Source: Jannaschia helgolandensis
Lineage (GTDB): Bacteria; Pseudomonadota; Alphaproteobacteria; Rhodobacterales; Rhodobacteraceae
Assembly (NCBI RefSeq): GCF_900109285.1
Contig: NZ_FNZQ01000008.1
Span: 62,001 to 126,000 of the forward strand
Reading direction: 5' to 3'
DNA: 64,000 nucleotides
In this document: positions 53,430 through 61,707 of the stretch, piece after piece
How the letters are laid out: each line of letters opens with the position of its first letter
Numbering within the stretch: the stretch's first letter is position 1
Notes under the pieces: generated by a model
What the model was told of the DNA's origin: nothing
Databases searched by the model: none
Seen by the model: only the letters and a program-made list of their open reading frames with translations
Translations under genes and position numbers: made by a program

Positions 53430-53750
53430 TCAGGCGGCCGGATCAGTCTTGGACAGGACCTGCGTGATGGTGGCGCGGACGATGCGGACCTTTACGCCCT
53501 CGGCGATCTCGACCTCGACCTCGGCGTCGTCCTTGACCTTGGAGACCTTGCCGATGATGCCACCCTGGGTGACGACCTGATCGCCCCGACGCAGGGCTGC
53601 GACGATGGCCTTGTGTTCCTTGACCTTCTTCTGCTGCGGACGGATCAGCAGAAAATACATGATCGCGAAAATGGCGATAAGTGGAATGAAGCTGCCGAAT
53701 CCGGCGGCGACGCCACCGGCGGCCTGGGCGTAGGCGGGGGTTGCGAACAT
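53430..53750 (-). CDS. yajC: Preprotein translocase subunit YajC
   Basis: A 106-residue single-span membrane protein: MFATPAYAQAAGG, then the membrane segment IPLIAIFAIMYFLLI followed by the diagnostic RPQQKKVKEH, a cytosolic domain with VTQGGIIGKV and an acidic AEVEVEIAEGVKVRI strand. ATG 53750 starts at the family's conserved N-terminus. First gene of yajC-secD-secF, divergent from serS. Confidence 0.95.
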   Translation of the reverse strand: MFATPAYAQAAGGVAAGFGSFIPLIAIFAIMYFLLIRPQQKKVKEHKAIVAALRRGDQVVTQGGIIGKVSKVKDDAEVEVEIAEGVKVRIVRATITQVLSKTDPAA

Positions 53751-53946
53751 GTGTGGTCCCTTGCGTGGTTGTGCGTCTTTCGGACGGTCGCGTCGCGCCC
53801 CCGTTGAAAGTGGCGGCAACCTATAAGCCGCATCTGGGGGGCGCAAGCGGGCGGCGCAACCTCTGACGGCCACTGGAATCGGGTGTTTCGCTGTGGCATG
53901 TGGCGGGAAGCACACGCCATTCGCCCAATAAGCAGGAACCGCCCCG

Positions 53947-55239
53947 ATGCACGACATCCGACAGATCCGCGATAATCCGGCCGTTTTCGATGCGGCGCTG
54001 GCACGGCGGGGGCTGGAACCGATGTCATCGGACCTGCTGGCGCTGGACAGCGCGCGACGCGCTGCCGTCACCGGATCGGAGACCGCATTGGCCGAGCGCA
54101 ATGCCGCCTCCAAACAGGTCGGAGCGGCCAAAGCGTCGGGCGACGAGGCAGAGTTCGAACGTCTGCGGGCCCTGGTTGCCGACAAGAAAGACGAGATCGC
54201 CCGATTGGAGGAGGAGGCCCGGACCACGGATGCCGCCCTGCGCAACCGCCTGCTGGAGATCCCGAACCTGCCGTATGACGACGTGCCCGACGGCATGGAT
54301 GAGACCGACAATGTCGAGATAAACCGCTGGGGCGAGCCGCGCGTGCTGGACTTCACGCCGGTCGAGCATTTCGACATTGCGGGCGTCAGACCCGGCATGG
54401 ACTTCGAAACCGCCGCCAAGCTGTCCGGCGCGCGGTTCGTTGTTTTGCGCGGCGCGGTCGCCCGCATTCACCGGGCGCTGGCGCAATTCATGCTGGATAC
54501 ACATACCGAGGAAAACGGGCTGGTCGAACACATGACCCCGGTTCTGGTCCGCGACGCGGCAATGCTGGGCACCGACAAGTTGCCGAAGTTCGGGGACGAC
54601 AGTTTCCTGACGCGCGAAGGGTATTGGCTGATCCCGACGTCCGAGGTCACGCTGACCTATTCGGTGGCGGGCGACATTCTGGACGAAGCTGCCCTGCCCC
54701 TGCGGATGGTGGCGCATACGCTGTGCTTCCGGTCCGAGGCCGGGTCGGCGGGGCGCGACACCTCGGGTATGCTGCGCCAGCACCAGTTCGAGAAAGTCGA
54801 GATGGTATCGGTCACGCACCCCGACGAAAGCCGGGCGGAACTGGACCGGATGACACGGTGCGCCGAAGGTATTCTGGAGAAACTGGACCTGCCCTATCGC
54901 ACGGTGGTTCTTTGCACCGGTGACATGGGTTTCGGGGCGCGCCGGACGAATGACATCGAGGTCTGGCTGCCCGGCCAGAATATGTATCGCGAAATTTCGT
55001 CCTGTTCGACCACCGCCGATTTCCAGGCGCGCCGGATGAACGCGCGGTTCAAGCCCGCGGCGGGCGGCAAGCCGGAGTTCGTGCATACGCTGAACGGGTC
55101 GGGTCTGGCGGTCGGGCGTTGCCTGATCGCCGTGCTGGAAAACGGGCAGCAGGCGGATGGGTCGGTCGTGTTGCCGAAGGCTCTGGCGCCATGGCTGGGC
55201 GGCAAGCTGACGCTGACGGCGGAGGGCGTGCTGGTCTGA
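53947..55239 (+). CDS. serS: Seryl-tRNA synthetase
   Basis: A 430-residue class II aminoacyl-tRNA synthetase. An N-terminal coiled-coil arm (about residues 25-110) contacts tRNA-Ser, followed by the catalytic domain with motif 2 [25 protein letters not shown], in part, and motif 3 [17 protein letters not shown], in part. Opening [22 protein letters not shown], in part, is family-standard. Divergent from yajC. Confidence 0.97.
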   Translation: MHDIRQIRDNPAVFDAALARRGLEPMSSDLLALDSARRAAVTGSETALAERNAASKQVGAAKASGDEAEFERLRALVADKKDEIARLEEEARTTDAALRNRLLEIPNLPYDDVPDGMDETDNVEINRWGEPRVLDFTPVEHFDIAGVRPGMDFETAAKLSGARFVVLRGAVARIHRALAQFMLDTHTEENGLVEHMTPVLVRDAAMLGTDKLPKFGDDSFLTREGYWLIPTSEVTLTYSVAGDILDEAALPLRMVAHTLCFRSEAGSAGRDTSGMLRQHQFEKVEMVSVTHPDESRAELDRMTRCAEGILEKLDLPYRTVVLCTGDMGFGARRTNDIEVWLPGQNMYREISSCSTTADFQARRMNARFKPAAGGKPEFVHTLNGSGLAVGRCLIAVLENGQQADGSVVLPKALAPWLGGKLTLTAEGVLV

Positions 55240-55251
55240 CGGCAATGCACG

Positions 55252-55944
55252 TCAGAGGGACGCGATCAGACCCGGCAACAACGCCAGCGTTTCGATCCGG
55301 CGATAGCGGGGCGCGGCTTCAGGGGCGGGTGCCGCCTCCAGCGCCCATTGGATTTCCGACGGACAGAAGACGCCCCAGGCCCCGGCTTCGATAGCCGGAA
55401 TGACGTCCGATTTCATCGAATTGCCGACCATCAGAGCGCGGGCGGCGCCATCGCCGTGCATTTCGAACGCGCGGGTATAAATGGCCGGGGTCTTGTTGCT
55501 GACGATTTCGATGCCGTCGAACAGGTCGCCCAGTCCCGACAGGGCAAGTTTACGTTCCTGATCCAGCAGGTCGCCCTTGGTAATCAGGACCAGACGGTGC
55601 GTTTCGGCCAGACTTCGCACACAATCCTCGGCTCCCGGAAGCAGATCGACGGGATGGCACAACATCTCGCGTCCCTCCTCCAGAAGCTGCGCGATAATGC
55701 CGGCAGGGACGCGACCCTCGGTGACCTCGATGGCCGTCTCGATCATCGACAGGACGAATCCCTTGATGCCGAATCCGTAATGGTCGAGGTTGCGCCGCTC
55801 CGCTGCCATAAGGCGGTCCATCAGATGATCGGTGTCGGCATGATCGGCCAAAAGGGACGCGAACCGCTCCTGCGTCAGGCGAAACACCGTTTCGTTGTGC
55901 CAGAGCGTGTCGTCGGCATCGAAACCGATTGTGGTAACCGTCAC
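55252..55944 (-). CDS. HAD-superfamily hydrolase (phosphatase-like)
   Basis: A 230-residue HAD protein with the nucleophile motif [12 protein letters not shown] near the start, motif II LITKGD, Lys in SNKTP and motif [18 protein letters not shown] helical cap domain spans about residues 15-90. GTG 55944 is chosen because the conserved [12 protein letters not shown] begins there; the open frame upstream runs into the clpS promoter region. It likely dephosphorylates a small phosphorylated metabolite; substrate unknown. Convergent with serS, divergent from clpS. Confidence 0.9.
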   Translation of the reverse strand: MTVTTIGFDADDTLWHNETVFRLTQERFASLLADHADTDHLMDRLMAAERRNLDHYGFGIKGFVLSMIETAIEVTEGRVPAGIIAQLLEEGREMLCHPVDLLPGAEDCVRSLAETHRLVLITKGDLLDQERKLALSGLGDLFDGIEIVSNKTPAIYTRAFEMHGDGAARALMVGNSMKSDVIPAIEAGAWGVFCPSEIQWALEAAPAPEAAPRYRRIETLALLPGLIASL

Positions 55945-56026
55945 TGTCTCAGCCCCCTTTTCCTGTGCGGTGCGATGCTTATATGGTGGAACCGACCGCG
56001 TCACCCCAGCCCCGGACCCGAATCTC

Positions 56027-56371
56027 ATGCGTCTTGACCCGATATCCATGGCCGACCTGCCCGATGATGGCGATGGCGACACCACGGTCGTCACCAAGAC
56101 AAAGACCAAAACGGCGCGCCCGCCGTTATACAAGGTCATGTTGTTGAACGACGATTACACGCCGATGGAGTTCGTCGTGATCGTGCTGGAGAAGTTTTTC
56201 GGTATTACCCATTCCCAGGCTGTCGAGATCATGCTGACCGTCCACAAGAAGGGTCTGGCCGTGGTCGGTGTGTTCAGCCACGAGATTGCGGAAACCAAGG
56301 TCGCGCAGGTCATGGACTTCGCGCGCCGCCACCAGCACCCGCTTCAATGCACGATGGAGAAGGAGGAGTAA
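56027..56371 (+). CDS. clpS: ATP-dependent Clp protease adaptor ClpS
   Basis: About 114 residues. ClpS delivers N-end-rule substrates to ClpA. After a disordered acidic leader comes the conserved core [20 protein letters not shown], in part, [21 protein letters not shown] and the ending [13 protein letters not shown] 56027 and ATG 56048 (107 residues) are both possible; neither has a strong ribosome site. A methyltransferase gene follows 25 bases downstream. clpA is not in the window. Confidence 0.94.
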   Translation: MRLDPISMADLPDDGDGDTTVVTKTKTKTARPPLYKVMLLNDDYTPMEFVVIVLEKFFGITHSQAVEIMLTVHKKGLAVVGVFSHEIAETKVAQVMDFARRHQHPLQCTMEKEE

Positions 56372-56395
56372 TCCTCCACGCCATCGGGTCCCCCC

Positions 56396-57376
56396 ATGAA
56401 TGAACGCCTGTCCCTCGCCCTTGCGGCCGATGCCGTAAGCCTGCCGCCGGGGCGCGTTCTGCTGCTGCGTCCGCCCGCCGACCTGGATCTGGACGGCCTG
56501 CCGGAGGACGTGGTTGCGGTGCATGGGTTCCGGCCCGATCATGATGCGCTCTCGGGCCGGGGTGTGCAGGTCGCCGCCGAGGTCGAGGGGGCGTTCGATT
56601 CGGCGGTCGTCTTCGCATCGCGATCCAAGGCATTGACCTTCGATATGATCGCCCGCGCCTGCGCAGCCGTGCCCGCCGGTGCACCGGTGGTGGTGGACGG
56701 AGCCAAGGGCGACGGCATCGATTCGGTGGTCAGGCTATGCCGTGCGGTCTTTGAGGTGGGTCAGGTTTTTGCCAAGGCGCATGGCAAATGCTTTGCCTTT
56801 CCGGCGGGTCCGGTGCCCGTAGGCTGGGCCGCAGTACCGACACAGGTCGACGGATTCACGACGCGGGCCGGAGTGTTTTCCGCCGACGGTATCGACCCCG
56901 GATCGGCGCTTCTGGCCGCGCATCTGGGTGGCATATCAGGCCGGGTCTGCGATCTCGGCGCGGGGTGGGGCTATCTGGCGCGACAGGTTCTGGCGTCCGA
57001 CAAGGTAACAGCCTGTGACCTTGTCGAAGCGGAGCATGAGGCATTGACCTGCGCCCTTGCCAATATCACCGATGCCCGCGCCACCTTCCACTGGGCCGAT
57101 GCGACGATATGGACCGGCGGCCCGTTCGATGTGGTCGTATCGAACCCGCCGTTTCACACCGCGCGCAAGGCGGACCCGTCGATCGGCCGCGGTTTCGTGA
57201 TGGCAGCCGCACGCCTTCTGACGCCCGGCGGGCGGCTTGTGATGGTGGCGAACCGGCATTTGCCCTATGAAGAAACGCTGACCGCCGCCTTTGCCGACCA
57301 TGTGGTTCTGGCGGATGCCAGTGGTTACAAAGTGATCGAAGCACGCCGACCGAAACGCCAGCGGGGACACAGATGA
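56396..57376 (+). CDS. RsmC-like class I SAM-dependent methyltransferase (16S rRNA G1207 family)
   Basis: A 326-residue protein with two methyltransferase-fold halves: a degenerate N-terminal half (about 1-150) and a catalytic C-terminal half with the SAM loop CDLGAGWGYLA and the active-site NPPFH in VVSNPPFHTA. This architecture is typical of RsmC/RlmG, which methylate guanine N2 in rRNA. Its stop overlaps the next gene as ATGA, so it is coupled to an SDR-like protein. Target guanine is inferred only from family. Confidence 0.88.
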   Translation: MNERLSLALAADAVSLPPGRVLLLRPPADLDLDGLPEDVVAVHGFRPDHDALSGRGVQVAAEVEGAFDSAVVFASRSKALTFDMIARACAAVPAGAPVVVDGAKGDGIDSVVRLCRAVFEVGQVFAKAHGKCFAFPAGPVPVGWAAVPTQVDGFTTRAGVFSADGIDPGSALLAAHLGGISGRVCDLGAGWGYLARQVLASDKVTACDLVEAEHEALTCALANITDARATFHWADATIWTGGPFDVVVSNPPFHTARKADPSIGRGFVMAAARLLTPGGRLVMVANRHLPYEETLTAAFADHVVLADASGYKVIEARRPKRQRGHR

Positions 57377-58185
57377 GCAATAGCATCGAGGGCAAGACCG
57401 CCATCGTAACGGGCGCGGCCAACGGCGTCGGTCTGGCCATCGCGCGGCATTTCATCGAGCAGGGTGCAAACGTCATGTTCGCCGACCGCGACGAGGAGCG
57501 GCTGCACGACGAAGTCGGCGACGCGCAGGTCGAGGACGGCGCACGGCTGCGATATTTCGCGGGCGATTTACGCGAACGTCTGACCATCGCGAACCTGTTG
57601 TCAGCGACCATAGACGCCTATGACCGGGTCGATATTCTGGTGAATGCCTCGCGGCAAATCATGGCGACCGATCCGCTGGACCCGGAAGACGACAGCGTGG
57701 CGACCTTGCTGGAACAAAACCTGATGACCGCCCTGCGCCTGTCCCAGGCAGTCGCCAAGCGTATGATCCATCAGGCCGAAACCGATGGCCGGGACGAAGG
57801 CACTGTCGGCACCATCGTCAACATCAGCTCCATCGCGGGACGGCGGACGCAGCCGGAGTTGCTGGCCTATTCGATCAGCGCGGCCGCGCTGGATCAGGCG
57901 ACACGCAGCATGGCGGTCAGTCTGGCCCCCGAGCGCATTCGTGTGAATGGCGTCGCGGTCGGGTCGGTCATGTCGGCCAACCTGCGGTCCCGATTGGGCG
58001 AAGCAGACGGGCTGCGACAGGCCATTATCGACGCCACACCAATGGGCCGCATCGCCTCGCCCTCAGAATTGGCGGAGACGGTGCAGTTTCTGGCGTCGGA
58101 TGCTTCGGCCTTCATGATCGGTCAGGTGCTGACCGTCGACGGGGGACGCACCCTGATCGACCCGGTGGTTGAACCCGCGCATTGA
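57373..58185 (+). CDS. SDR-fold protein lacking the catalytic lysine
   Basis: A 270-residue short-chain dehydrogenase-like protein. The cofactor loop TGAANGVGLA is intact (about residues 13-22) and the Ser is present (NISSIAG), but the Tyr-x-x-x-Lys motif reads YSISA, so Lys is replaced by Ala, and the usual NNAG reads NASR. It may bind NAD(P) without oxidoreductase activity or use a different residue. It overlaps the RsmC-like gene as ATGA, an unexpected partner. Translation appears normal in length and composition, so it is not a decayed gene. Confidence 0.85.
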   Translation: MSNSIEGKTAIVTGAANGVGLAIARHFIEQGANVMFADRDEERLHDEVGDAQVEDGARLRYFAGDLRERLTIANLLSATIDAYDRVDILVNASRQIMATDPLDPEDDSVATLLEQNLMTALRLSQAVAKRMIHQAETDGRDEGTVGTIVNISSIAGRRTQPELLAYSISAAALDQATRSMAVSLAPERIRVNGVAVGSVMSANLRSRLGEADGLRQAIIDATPMGRIASPSELAETVQFLASDASAFMIGQVLTVDGGRTLIDPVVEPAH

Positions 58186-58411
58186 GTCGGACCGACCGGC
58201 GGCTTGCGGTGCGGGCACAGGATGTCGCGTCGCCCCCCGAGGCCAGCAAAATGACGATCCCGATCCTTCGACAGGACCAGTCGGTAGTCGAAATGTATCG
58301 ATGACCCGCCTCCTGTTGTTTTCACGGCAGGACGCTGGCACCCCAACCCCAAACATCCTGCCGACGCAGCGCCCGATTGCGGCGCGCACCCGGCCCGCCT
58401 ATATCGCGCAG

Positions 58412-60034
58412 ATGCCAGACACCCAGATTCCCTACCGCCCCCCGCTTCCGCCGGAAATCGGCCGTCGCCGGACCTTCGCGATCATCTCTCACCCCGACGC
58501 GGGGAAGACGACGCTGACCGAAAAGTTCCTGCTGTATGGCGGTGCGATCCAGATGGCCGGTCAGGTCCGAGCCAAGGGCGAGGCGCGGCGCACGCGGTCG
58601 GATTTCATGAAGATGGAGCAGGATCGCGGCATCTCGGTCAGCGCCTCGGCGATGTCGTTCGATTTCGCGGGCAAGGATCGGGAATTCCGGTTCAATCTGG
58701 TGGACACGCCGGGCCACTCGGATTTTTCCGAGGATACCTATCGCACACTGACTGCCGTGGACGCCGCCGTGATGGTGATCGACGGCGCAAAGGGTGTGGA
58801 AAGCCAGACGCAGAAACTGTTCGAAGTCTGCCGGATGCGCGATCTGCCGATCCTGACGTTTTGCAACAAGATGGACCGCGAAAGCCGCGATACCTTCGAG
58901 ATCATCGACGAGATTCAGGAAAATCTGGCCATCGACGTAACGCCTGCGTCCTGGCCCATCGGGGTCGGGCGCGAATTCATCGGCTGCTATGACCTGCTCC
59001 ATGACCGGCTGGAGCTGATGGACCGTGCCGACCGGAACAAAGTTGCGGAGACCATCCGGATCAGCGGGTTGGACGACCCGAAACTTGCGCAGCACGTCCC
59101 GGCGGAGTTGCTGGACAAACTGCGCGAGGAGCTGGAGATGGCGCGGGAGCTGCTGCCAGCGATGGACCGCGATGCCTTCCTCGAAGGATCGCTGACGCCA
59201 ATCTGGTTCGGCTCCGCAATCAACAGCTTCGGTGTGCAGGAGTTGATGACGGGAATCGCCGAATTCGGTCCCGAACCGCAACCGCAGCGCGCCGAACCGC
59301 GACAGATCAGCCCGGACGAGACGGCGGTGACCGGCTTCGTCTTCAAGGTTCAGGCCAACATGGACCCCAAACACCGCGACCGGGTGGCCTTCGTGCGGCT
59401 GGCATCCGGGCATTTTCAGCGAGGCATGAAACTGACGCATGTGCGGTCGAAAAAGCAGATGGCGATTTCGAACCCGGTGCTGTTTCTGGCGGCCGACCGC
59501 GAGTTGGCCGAAGAGGCCTGGGCCGGTGATATCATCGGCATTCCGAACCACGGCCAGCTTCGCATCGGCGACGCGCTGACCGAGGGTGAAGCGTTGCGCT
59601 TCACCGGCATCCCCAGTTTCGCGCCGGAGTTGTTGCAGGGCGTCCGTGCAGGCGACCCGATGAAGGCCAAGCATCTTGAAAAGGCGCTGATGCAGTTTGC
59701 CGAGGAAGGCGCGGCCAAGGTATTCAAACCCGCCATCGGATCGGGTTTCATCGTGGGCGTCGTCGGCCAGTTGCAGTTCGAGGTCCTGGCGTCGCGGATC
59801 GAGCTGGAATACGGCCTTCCCGTCCGGTTCGACCAGTCGCAGTTCCAGTCGGCGCGCTGGTTGTCGGGGGCGAAGGATGCGGTCGAGGGCGTGGTGGCGA
59901 AGAATCCGCAGCACATCGCCCATGACAACGACGGCGACCCGGTGTTCCTGACCCGTCTGCAATGGGACATCGACCGGATCGAACGCGACCACCCGGCGGT
60001 GACGTTGTCTGCCACCAAGGAGATGATGGTGTGA
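58412..60034 (+). CDS. prfC: Peptide chain release factor 3
   Basis: A 540-residue translational GTPase that recycles RF1/RF2 from ribosomes. Switches and nucleotide motifs are intact: SHPDAGKTTL (G1), DTPGHSDFSED (G3), FCNKMDRE (G4), and the RF3-specific C-terminal domains with LQFEVLASRIELEYG, in part. ATG 58412 is chosen because IPYRPPLPPEIGRRRTFAIISHPDAG, in part, begins the conserved region; an open leader to 58169 overlaps the SDR gene. The stop overlaps a small gene as GTGA. Confidence 0.96.
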   Translation: MPDTQIPYRPPLPPEIGRRRTFAIISHPDAGKTTLTEKFLLYGGAIQMAGQVRAKGEARRTRSDFMKMEQDRGISVSASAMSFDFAGKDREFRFNLVDTPGHSDFSEDTYRTLTAVDAAVMVIDGAKGVESQTQKLFEVCRMRDLPILTFCNKMDRESRDTFEIIDEIQENLAIDVTPASWPIGVGREFIGCYDLLHDRLELMDRADRNKVAETIRISGLDDPKLAQHVPAELLDKLREELEMARELLPAMDRDAFLEGSLTPIWFGSAINSFGVQELMTGIAEFGPEPQPQRAEPRQISPDETAVTGFVFKVQANMDPKHRDRVAFVRLASGHFQRGMKLTHVRSKKQMAISNPVLFLAADRELAEEAWAGDIIGIPNHGQLRIGDALTEGEALRFTGIPSFAPELLQGVRAGDPMKAKHLEKALMQFAEEGAAKVFKPAIGSGFIVGVVGQLQFEVLASRIELEYGLPVRFDQSQFQSARWLSGAKDAVEGVVAKNPQHIAHDNDGDPVFLTRLQWDIDRIERDHPAVTLSATKEMMV

Positions 60035-60393
60035 TCCCGCGCGGTATGGTCGCCGCCTCGCTCGGCCTGTCGGAGACGACCGATGCCCTGCCGCCGGGCG
60101 ATCTGCCGCTGGATCGCTTTGCGGTGCGGCTGATCGGGTATCTGTCGACGCCCGATGCGGAGGCCGACACGCCGGATGCCTGGACCGGCGCGGTGATGGA
60201 TGCGCTGATTGCCGACGACCCGGATCTGGCGCTGGCCGCGATCCGCGCAGGTGCGGGCCTGCCGGGGGCCGCAGTTCTGGCCGATCCGCTGGCCGAATTG
60301 GGCGCCAGCGATCCGGTGATGCGCGACCGGATCGAAACGCAGGCCGGGGATGATGCCGATCTCGGGGCGCTTGTATCCGCGATCGAAGGGTGA
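60031..60393 (+). CDS. Small helical protein of unknown function, coupled to prfC
   Basis: A 120-residue acidic, alanine-rich, helical protein with no recognised family. GTG 60031 overlaps the prfC stop as GTGA, and its own stop overlaps the next gene again as GTGA, which strongly supports that it is translated as part of a three-gene chain. No signal peptide, cysteine or histidine cluster is evident. Function is unknown; a link to translation termination would be inferred only from the overlap. Confidence 0.7.
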   Translation: MIPRGMVAASLGLSETTDALPPGDLPLDRFAVRLIGYLSTPDAEADTPDAWTGAVMDALIADDPDLALAAIRAGAGLPGAAVLADPLAELGASDPVMRDRIETQAGDDADLGALVSAIEG

Positions 60394-61061
60394 CGCATCC
60401 CAACCGGGTTCAGCCGGACGGCACATTTCTGGCGACGCCTGCGCGCGGCATGTTGATGGGCAACCGGGGGGTGCTGCATCGCGATGGGGTAATCGGCCTG
60501 GCGCGATGGAAGCACAGGAATTGGGTCTGCTGCGAGGTATCGTTTCGCGGACGGCACAGGGCGATCATGCCGCAAGGACGTTGGACAGCGCTTTTCTTCC
60601 TGGACGAGGCGGTGGCGATGGCGGCGGGGCATCGGCCCTGCGGTCAGTGTCGGCGGAACGATTATCTCGCGTTCGCGCAGGCCTGGGAGGGCGCGTTTGG
60701 CAAATGGCCCGGCCCCAGGTCCGCGGACGCGATCCTGCACGGGGCACGGGCGCAGCCCGGCGGGCATATGTTGCGCTGTCACAGGGCCGAGGCGCGGACG
60801 CTGCCGCATGGAGCGATGTTCCGGACAGGCGGGTCCGACTTTCTGGTAGTCGACGGTGCGGCCCGGCCCTATGCGCCCGAAGGGTATGGCCAACCTGTCG
60901 CATTGCCAGAGGGACGGGTCGACGTCCTGACCGCCCCTCCGATGTGCGCCGTACTCCTGACCGGATATCGTCCGCGCCTGCACCCCTCCGCATCGGGGCA
61001 GGTGGCGGCGCAGCGGTCCGACCGGACGGATGCGTCCGGCGTCCCGCCGCCCGCCGGTTAG
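60390..61061 (+). CDS. Conserved protein with Ada-like cysteine motif, unknown function
   Basis: A 223-residue protein. The segment CCEVSFRGRHR (Cys47, Cys48), then FFLDEAVAMAAG, then HRPCGQCRRND (Cys84, Cys87) resembles the zinc-binding domain of the Ada methylphosphotriester repair protein, where the later cysteine pair is preceded by FF...A...AAGFRPC. The rest is unassigned. The repair activity itself is not proposed; the first cysteine pair is spaced differently from Ada. GTG 60390 overlaps the previous stop as GTGA, and the gene ends overlapping the convergent OsmC gene by four bases. Confidence 0.8.
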   Translation: MTHPNRVQPDGTFLATPARGMLMGNRGVLHRDGVIGLARWKHRNWVCCEVSFRGRHRAIMPQGRWTALFFLDEAVAMAAGHRPCGQCRRNDYLAFAQAWEGAFGKWPGPRSADAILHGARAQPGGHMLRCHRAEARTLPHGAMFRTGGSDFLVVDGAARPYAPEGYGQPVALPEGRVDVLTAPPMCAVLLTGYRPRLHPSASGQVAAQRSDRTDASGVPPPAG

Positions 61062-61483
61062 ACGACCTTGGCGTCCATCGTGATCTCGGCTGTCAGCAGC
61101 TTGGAGATCGGACAGTTCGCCTTGGCACCTTCGCAGGCTTCCATCACCTTGTCCGGGTCGCCGTCAGGAACACTGACAGTCACATCCAGATGCGACTTGG
61201 TGACGGCAAAGCCGCCGTCGACCTGATCGAGCGTCACCGTTGCCCGTGTATCGATTTCCGAAGCTGTCATTCCGGCCTCGCCCAGAACCATGGACAGGGC
61301 CATCGAGAAACAGGACGCATGGGCTGCGGCCACCAATTCCTCTGGGTTGGTGCCGGGCTTGTCCTCGAACCGCGTGTTGAAGCCGTAGGGCTGATCCTCG
61401 ATCGCACCTGATTCGACGGAGACCGTCCCCTTGCCTTCTTTGAGGTCACCTTCCCAATGGGCGCTTCCATATTTTTTCGGCAT
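61058..61483 (-). CDS. OsmC-family peroxidase-like protein
   Basis: A 141-residue protein of the OsmC/Ohr family: N-terminal KKYGSAHWEGDLKEGKGTV, in part, the conserved GTNPEELVAAAHASCFSMALS (in part, first redox Cys within AHASC) and the second Cys in GAKANCPISKLL. OsmC proteins reduce organic hydroperoxides using this cysteine pair. It is divergent from rhlE and convergent with the unknown Ada-like gene. Confidence 0.94.
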   Translation of the reverse strand: MPKKYGSAHWEGDLKEGKGTVSVESGAIEDQPYGFNTRFEDKPGTNPEELVAAAHASCFSMALSMVLGEAGMTASEIDTRATVTLDQVDGGFAVTKSHLDVTVSVPDGDPDKVMEACEGAKANCPISKLLTAEITMDAKVV

Positions 61484-61707
61484 TGTACTCTCCTATGTGC
61501 GGTTGGTCAGTCCAGAGGAACCCTTCGGACCCCTTCAGCGTTCCTTAGAATGCCACGTGCGTTGACCACGCGCACACGCTTTGTTAGTGCGGCAACGCAC
61601 GGATAAGGATTGTCCGGCAGATGCAATACCGAGGGGCGCATGAGTGATGGGCGTCCCGCCACCCCAGAGTTCGGGCAATACGGCCCACGACTCCAACCAG
61701 GACGCAC

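Noticed and set aside
51716-53467. A 583-residue plus-strand open frame opposite secD
   Set aside because: Asp/Gly/His-rich composition typical of an antisense frame; SecD is unmistakable on the other strand.
58322-60403. A 693-residue minus-strand open frame opposite prfC
   Set aside because: Longest spurious frame in the window; no motif and entirely opposite RF3.
61587-61600. GTGCG-GCAA-CGCAC hairpin in the osmC-rhlE spacer as a terminator
   Set aside because: It has no T run and lies between divergent starts, so termination is unlikely; it may be chance.
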